The notes below the pieces were generated by a model that saw only the letters and a list, made by a program, of their open reading frames with translations, was not told where the DNA came from and ran no database searches. Below are positions 58,738-64,000 of a stretch of DNA of 64,000 nt, one piece after another. Positions within the stretch are counted from its first letter, which is position 1; every line of letters begins with the position of its first letter. The position numbers and the translations under genes were made by a program. Origin of the DNA: Misgurnus anguillicaudatus (lineage: Eukaryota; Chordata; Actinopteri; Cypriniformes; Cobitidae). Location of the stretch: the NCBI RefSeq assembly GCF_027580225.2, contig NC_073346.2:10752001-10816000 (forward strand), written 5' to 3'.

Positions 58738-58748
58738 AAGATGGCGGC
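58738..58748 (+). promoter_or_regulatory. YY1-type site over the ndufb9 start codon
   Basis: AAGATGGCGGC matches the YY1 consensus and contains the ndufb9 start codon (58741-58743). YY1 sites at start codons are frequent in genes for ribosomal and oxidative-phosphorylation proteins. The same bases give a favourable translation context (purine at -3). Confidence 0.6.
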
Positions 58749-58829
58749 GGCCTACCTGACCCATCAACAAAAAGTCCTTCGACTTTACAAAAAATCACTG
58801 AGACATCTTGAGTCATGGTGTATTTTCAG
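58741..58829 (+). CDS. ndufb9: ndufb9 coding exon 1
   Basis: This exon encodes residues 1-29 and two bases of codon 30 of NADH dehydrogenase (ubiquinone) 1 beta subcomplex subunit 9, a complex I accessory subunit of the LYR family. The translation [29 protein letters not shown] aligns with human NDUFB9 from [20 protein letters not shown] onward, with a shorter start. The LYR-type motif is LYK (residues 15-17), as in human. LYR proteins bind the mitochondrial acyl carrier protein; this subunit sits on the peripheral side of the membrane arm. The donor GTAAAATG is weak at +3 to +6 but is preceded by CAG. Confidence 0.96.
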
Positions 58830-59591
58830 GTAAAATGAAATATTGAATAACTCAACTGCAATTTTCTTAACTATATCATAGCTTAGAGACAGATCGGAAC
58901 AGACGAACCCAGCCGGGAGTTAGCGGACTGCAGCGATCGTGCTAACTGCTTGTTTTGCTCGATTGAAATTAATGCACTTTGTTGTTTGACACGTTTCGGC
59001 TTATTTACATTATTTGCTTTCATCTGAAAAAGGGTGATGCATTTATTAGGGCCAAATCGGTTTTGTTCAGATATGTTTATGTATCATAATTACTTTAAAA
59101 ATAATGAAACCCTGATATAGTTTTTGTGGTGAGAATAATGTCATAACTGTTACATTTGCGTTACATTTTGTCACATTAACGTTACTTACATTTCTTTAAA
59201 AACTTTTGCTCGCACAAAATATAATCTGGTTTTCAAATTAGTAATTTAAGGTCAAGTCTAAAGTCAGACGTTCGGTGCCTTTCACCAATTTACCATTTTG
59301 CTGACGTTTACCTTAAAGTTACTTGTCATTTTGTGTCTCAGAAACCCCTAATTTCTATAAATACATATTTAAAACTAACCCATTATTTTCATCTGACGTG
59401 TTGGAATGCCTGCAGGTAACTAATATAAAATAGATTGGTCACCTTTAAATTGTCCTGTATGAAAATATACTGCGGTATAAAATAAATACATAATTTTGTA
59501 TCCATACTAAATACTGGCAACTATGAACTATGGTTTAGTTATATAATTACATGAGCATAGATCATTACAGTATTATATAGTAACATAATAC

Positions 59592-60819
59592 CAGAAGTGA
59601 GCCAAAAACTTCACTTGAGTAAAAGTACAAGCAACTAAAGAAATAATTCCTCAAGTAGAAGTAAAAGTCATGATTTTAAAATTTACTTGAGTAGAAATGA
59701 AAAGTATGCAATGAAAAGAATGCTCAAGTAGCGAGTTACTAGTTACACACACAGGAATTTTGCCTGGATTGTCCCAATACTTATGGAGGGCACATACGGT
59801 TTTGTAAAAATTGTAACGTACTGTTGATGTATACAGCTTTTTTGGAATATCAGACAATATTAAAATAAAGTAAACCGACAGAGTTTTGCATTCACTATAC
59901 ATATTAAAGTTACACTTACATCTGAACATATAGTACAACAACTTGTTATACAGCAAATCAGATGACAATCATGTATTTTCCTTATTCTGTGCTTCAAGTG
60001 TATACATTATCTCTGGAGGACGACGTACAGGTCACACGCATATAATGGCAGGTCAATAGTACATGTATGAAGTTTAGCTTTTAGTAAATAGATATAGTAG
60101 ATTAATATTCACGTCATCCAAAACTATGTTCTGTGTGTTTCTTGATATGAGTGAAAAACGGCATCAGAGTGTTAAGTAGTGCTGCCACACGATTAGTCGC
60201 GACTAATCGTTTGCAGAATAAAAGTTTTTGTTTACATAATATATGTGTGTGTACTGTGTCTAATAATTATGTATAAATACACACACACACACACAAATGT
60301 ATATAATTAAGAAATATTTGCATGCGGATATACAGGTTATATTTATTATATAAACACATTTTTTAACTTAAAATTATACATGTATGTGTGTGTATTTATA
60401 AACACATAATTATTATACACAGCACACACACATATATTATGTAAACAAAAACTTTTATTCTGCAAACGATTAGTCGCGACGTGAGGCAGCACTAGTGTTA
60501 AGGTTTTGCAGCGAACTGAACAATCAATTTAAACAGTTGTCCCATTTGATTTGTAAAGAATCGACTCGAAAGACTAATTTATTTGCAATACTTTGTAAGG
60601 AATTGACTCAAACAAGTCATTAATTCGCAAATGCCCCAGAAACACGAGTCGTCAATTTTAAAATAATATACACATTTCATAATGAATTAATGTACAGTAT
60701 GGAATGATGCACAGTATAACAAAGTAAAAGTACAAATTTTCCATTAGAATAATACACGAGTAAAAGAAGTACCCACTTTTAAATGTACTCTTAAGTACTC
60801 TTGTTCCTACCCACCTCTG
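59592..60819. mobile_element. hAT element in ndufb9 intron 1, split by a MITE
   Basis: The left end CAGAAGTGAGCCAAAAACTT and the right end GTACTCTTGTTCCTACCCAC, CTCTG are an imperfect inverted pair of a common fish hAT. Flanking CATAATAC (59584-59591) and CATAATAT (60820-60827) match in 7 of 8 positions. Both inner ends contain ACTTGAGTAAAAG-like and AAGTAAAAGTAC motifs. A younger hAT MITE inserted at 60177-60494. Confidence 0.85.
60177..60494. mobile_element. Nested hAT MITE with perfect target duplication
   Basis: The ends TAGTGCTGCCACACGATTAG and ACGTGAGGCAGCACTA are inverted, and GTGTTAAG occurs at 60169-60176 and 60495-60502. The long arms pair through TCGTTTGCAGAATAAAAGTT and its complement, giving a hairpin rich in (TG)n/(CA)n. 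It shares the TAGTGCTGCC terminus with the element at 661-2225, so one hAT transposase lineage could have mobilised both. Confidence 0.94.
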
Positions 60820-60922
60820 CATAATATCCTAGTTTATTGTTTAGTAATCATAGTTGCATTCTTGCAATCACAACTGTGAAATGGCTCGTTTCTCACCAGT
60901 TTGATTTTCTCTTCTGTTTCAG

Positions 60923-61115
60923 GGATAAATTTCGTTTCTATGCTTGTTTGATGCGAGCACGCTTTGATGAGAACAAACATGAGAAGGATATGGTGAAAGC
61001 CACCCTAATGTTGAAGGCAGGTGAAGAAGAGTTCTGGGCCAATCAACACCCACAGCCCTACCTGTTCCCTGATTCACCTGGAGGAACTTCCTATGAAAGA
61101 TATGAGTGCTATAAA
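60923..61115 (+). CDS. ndufb9: ndufb9 coding exon 2
   Basis: The acceptor CTTCTGTTTCAG is followed by one base completing Arg30 and 64 codons (residues 31-94), then the donor GTGAGTGG in phase 0. The translation runs [20 protein letters not shown], then an E-rich helix, then [20 protein letters not shown] and YECYK. Human NDUFB9 has [20 protein letters not shown] and the same [12 protein letters not shown] block. This is the centre of the LYR helical bundle and the conserved C-terminal extension that follows it. No frameshift or stop; strong conservation indicates a working gene. Confidence 0.97.
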
Positions 61116-61217
61116 GTGAGTGGAAGAGGACTGTAGTTGTGAAGATGTTTGAATGGTAGAGGTACAGATGCATCAGTGTCCAGTTTTTCATCTCCACACT
61201 CATTTCTGCATCTCTAG

Positions 61218-61331
61218 GTTCCTGAATGGTGTCTGGATCACTGGCACCCATCCGAGAAAGCTATGTATCCTGATTACTTTGCTAAGAGAGAGCAGTGGAA
61301 GAAGCTGAGGGCTCAGAGCTGGGATAGAGAG
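61218..61331 (+). CDS. ndufb9: ndufb9 coding exon 3
   Basis: The acceptor CATCTCTAG precedes [38 protein letters not shown] (residues 95-132, phase 0 at both ends), followed by the donor GTATGTG. Human NDUFB9 reads [20 protein letters not shown]. Intron 2 is only 102 bp. The human protein continues for about 45 more residues in one exon; no matching sequence is visible up to 64000, so intron 3 exceeds 2.6 kb and the last exon should lie outside the window. Confidence 0.97.
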
Positions 61332-61939
61332 GTATGTGTGCTCATCACAAATTGACAGACGAGACGCTTCCCTATCTGTACAAGCAATGAAGCATGATAT
61401 CATAAATATAAGGATGCGGGCCCCAATCCACCCAGGCCCATATGCACATTCATACCCTGCATAACCAGACGCTACGGCAGTGCAATGACAAGAATAGCGG
61501 GTGATATGTGGTTTGGGTGATGCAATTGCAGCAGACGCGCAATATTCGCCTCAATCACATCTTTCGAGCGGAAAAAATTGCATGATGTGTTGTCGCAGAT
61601 CCTGTTAAAATCTATTAACTGCTTTTACCCATATAGTCTTTGCTGTTAAATTACTGGTAAAGTCAATCTGTTAAATTTATGGTAATTATCAAGACTGTGT
61701 GAAAGAGGCTATTAAGATTTTTGCTGATGATAACTGATATTTTTTGTGCTGGGGAAAATTTGCAATAGCTTTTGCAGGTGGTCACAGCTGAAATAAATAA
61801 AGTGGTTTAGTTTAAAATAAATTATCACAACATTTTGAGAAAACTGTCAATGCTTATGGAAATCGCAAAACTAGAATTAATAACAACTTTAAATTTCTTT
61901 TAGAGTGTGTCATTTCTGATAACAAGCAAACTGACAAAC

Positions 61940-63336
61940 TAGGGCTGCACGATTAATCGTTTTTAAACCGAAATCGCGATGTGAATGGATGCGATTTTCG
62001 AATCGCAAGAAATGCGATTATTTCGATTCAAAACTATTAAATATAACAATCATCTAGTACGCAGTTTTTAACAGTTCGCTTCATGCGCCTTTTACGTTTG
62101 ATGCAGTTTAGACCAATAGAGTGCATGAACACTGAGGTGCTGACTACACGTCATCACACCATTTGGAAAACATGAGCGCGAGCAGCAGTTCAACTCCTCA
62201 ACAAAGTGTACGGCCATATGATTTCCGCGATGCGGAAAACACGGACAGAATCGCGAAATGCATACAAATGGAATTAACTGCACAACGCGGAATGTCATGA
62301 AGTTGGCAGATTTTGGATTCAGTCATTTTAAAAACGCATTATAACTCATTAACCGGCAAATGAAAGGACAGAAATGCCGCGAAAACATTTCCCTTTTGTG
62401 TAATGTTGGACTTAAAGAAAGGTGTATATACGTCCGTTTCTCGCCATGCATCGCAAACAATGACAAACGCCTCATCAGACTATAAGCAGGTTTCATTAAA
62501 GCCCGGAACACAGCAGACGTAACAGGTACATTATACTTTCTTGCACGCGCACATCTGCACCGCTTTGAATATTTACAGGCATGAGGGTTCATGAAGCGCG
62601 CACACAGAGAGCAGTCAGCACACGCGTGATCACTAAACTTAAGTTTTCTTTCTTGTCTAAGTGAACATAAACAGCTGGATGTTTATCAGTATATTGAAGC
62701 AGAGCAGTTTAGCTGTCTTGTGTCTTAAAGTGACAGTAACCTGGTGCTCTCTGTGTCAGAAATGTTTATTACACACCAAAAATTAAAATCACTCCCTACT
62801 CTTAACTGAACAAGCTTCTGCAGCTCCACATTTAAAATCCTACAGTGAGGACTGTGCAGTGTTTTATTTGTATTTTTTGCTTATGTTAAATCATAGATTC
62901 TAATAACTAATATATTTACATTTATTACAGATGCCTGAAAAGTAAAACAAGAAGAGTATAGTCTTATGATTAAAAGAAAAACTAAACATTTGCTTGTCAG
63001 ATGCATTGTTGTAGTGACAGCCAAAATACATTGGCCTATATGTTATTTTAAATAAAACTTTCAAAAAAAAATTTTTTGTATTTTTTTTAATGTTCTTAGA
63101 TTTAAAAAAAAGTTTGTCTGCAGAATAGCAAAGTCCTGCAGACAACTTGGTACAATGTTTAAGAGGTTTTAAATAAACAGTAGCACAGCATCTTTCTTTG
63201 GTGCTATTAAAACCACCACAACAAACCTGGATGTACCTCTTTTATTATATACTAATGAATCGCACTTTAAATCGCGAATCGCAATTTTGATCAGAAAAAT
63301 CGCAATTAGATTTTTTCTCCGAATCGTGCAGCCCTA
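61940..63336. mobile_element. hAT element in ndufb9 intron 3 with perfect target duplication
   Basis: The ends TAGGGCTGCACGATTAATCG and CCGAATCGTGCAGCCCTA are inverted, and TGACAAAC is duplicated exactly at 61932-61939 and 63337-63344. AATCGCGAT / TGCGATT motifs are repeated near both ends. No transposase frame recognised in its 1.4 kb. Confidence 0.95.
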
Positions 63337-63392
63337 TGACAAACTTCCCTTCACATAGTGTTGATCCATGTTCTCAGTCTCCCCTTGTCTTT

Positions 63393-63550
63393 AGGAAACC
63401 AAAATATTTGTTATCTTCAATGAGGTATTTGTTCCAAAGTTCAGTTCAGCCACTAGCCAGACCATTAATCAAACAGAAACCAGAAGTTAAGTTCCACCCA
63501 GATGCGTAACCGCGTCAACAACATGTTCGTCCGATGAAACTGTCTATAGA
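63393..63550 (+). repeat. Dispersed repeat, copy 3 of 3
   Basis: GAAACCAAAATATTTGTTAT, ATGAGGTATTTGTTCCAAAG, CAGCCACTAGCCAGACCATT and GTCCGATGAAACTGTCTATA occur in the same order as in the copies at 34890 and 36225. Confidence 0.7.
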
Positions 63551-64000
63551 GAGGAGAGAGAATGATTGACAGCTTGATGTCCTCATATACCATATAGACA
63601 TAAAACATGCTGTTTGGAACATGGAAGCACCATGTTTTTTTTCCCGTCAGGGTTATCCTGTAAACAAAGTAGCTATGTGCACTTTTGTACATTTGTATTA
63701 CGGACAAATCAGCAGAAAACAGCGCTTTATCAGGCATTATACTAAGATGAAAAGAAAACGCAACCGAGACTTTTCTCAATGCAATTCCTTTCAGAGGCGC
63801 ATTTATATGTGTGTCTCCGTAATACAAATCGGCAGAAATTAAACACAAAATCGGCTCTGATTAATGGGCGGTCAATTGGGGCATCCCTAGGGGAAAGCAA
63901 GGCATCTATTGAATGAGAAAGCACTTGTATAGTTGTGTTGCCATATTTAAATGACTGTGTTTGTGTATGGGGTAACAGCTACAAAACCACCTTACAATCA
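63551..64000. other. ndufb9 intron 3 (part), no recognised element
   Basis: No exon with the expected C-terminal NDUFB9 sequence was seen. Two overlapping open frames on opposite strands (63465-63848 minus, 63621-63842 plus) have no recognisable domain or splice context. Confidence 0.4.

Noticed and set aside
63465..63848. 127-codon minus-strand open frame that might be a small gene
   Set aside because: Part of it overlaps the dispersed repeat at 63393-63550, and no motif, start context or splice site supports it. It is in ndufb9 intron 3.
61332..64000. Search for the last ndufb9 exon
   Set aside because: No sequence encoding the expected LPPLWW and RPRERP-type C-terminus was found; the exon should lie beyond 64000.

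Overview
The window is vertebrate nuclear DNA, most likely from a cypriniform (carp/zebrafish-like) fish. Almost all protein-coding signal lies in short exons with GT-AG boundaries. The rest is dense teleost DNA transposons: hAT elements with 8-bp target duplications, TTAA-flanked MITEs, TA-flanked Tc/mariner-type MITEs and tRNA-derived SINEs. No bacterial operon, rRNA, CRISPR array or virus was recognised. The species assignment is an inference from repeat families and cannot be settled from the sequence alone.

Two genes are supported, arranged head to head. tmem65 is on the minus strand: its start codon is at 57307 and its first five coding exons are at 57307-57073, 22991-22947, 17470-17403, 15980-15926 and 7614-7572. 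The remaining C-terminal exons would lie left of position 1. ndufb9 is on the plus strand: its start codon is at 58741 and its first three coding exons are at 58741-58829, 60923-61115 and 61218-61331. The last exon would lie right of position 64000. All splice phases join correctly, and the translations agree with the recalled human proteins. Both products are nuclear-encoded mitochondrial proteins: TMEM65 is an inner-membrane protein linked to sodium-dependent calcium efflux, and NDUFB9 is an LYR-family accessory subunit of complex I.

The 1.43 kb between the two start codons holds the divergent regulatory region: a spliced 5'UTR for tmem65, two inverted ZNF143/Staf-like motifs, a GC box with CRE-like octamers, a CTCF-like motif and a YY1-type site over the ndufb9 start codon. 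In human, TRMT12, RNF139 and TATDN1 lie between TMEM65 and NDUFB9; here there is no room for them.

Layout: 1-7571 is the partial fifth intron of tmem65 with four large transposons; 7615-22946 holds introns 4 to 2; 22992-57072 is the 34 kb first intron, which carries a multi-level transposon nest at 25716-31011 and a 2.6 kb TTAA-type element at 43217-45807; 57308-58740 is the divergent promoter; 58830-64000 holds ndufb9 introns with three hAT elements. Relatively repeat-poor stretches are 31.0-33.7 kb, 39.8-40.8 kb and 53.8-55.4 kb. I found no new multi-gene system. The most notable items are the compact divergent mitochondrial gene pair, the transposon nest with a very recent internal duplication, and a long TTAA element that carries a piece of a BED-finger hAT transposon.
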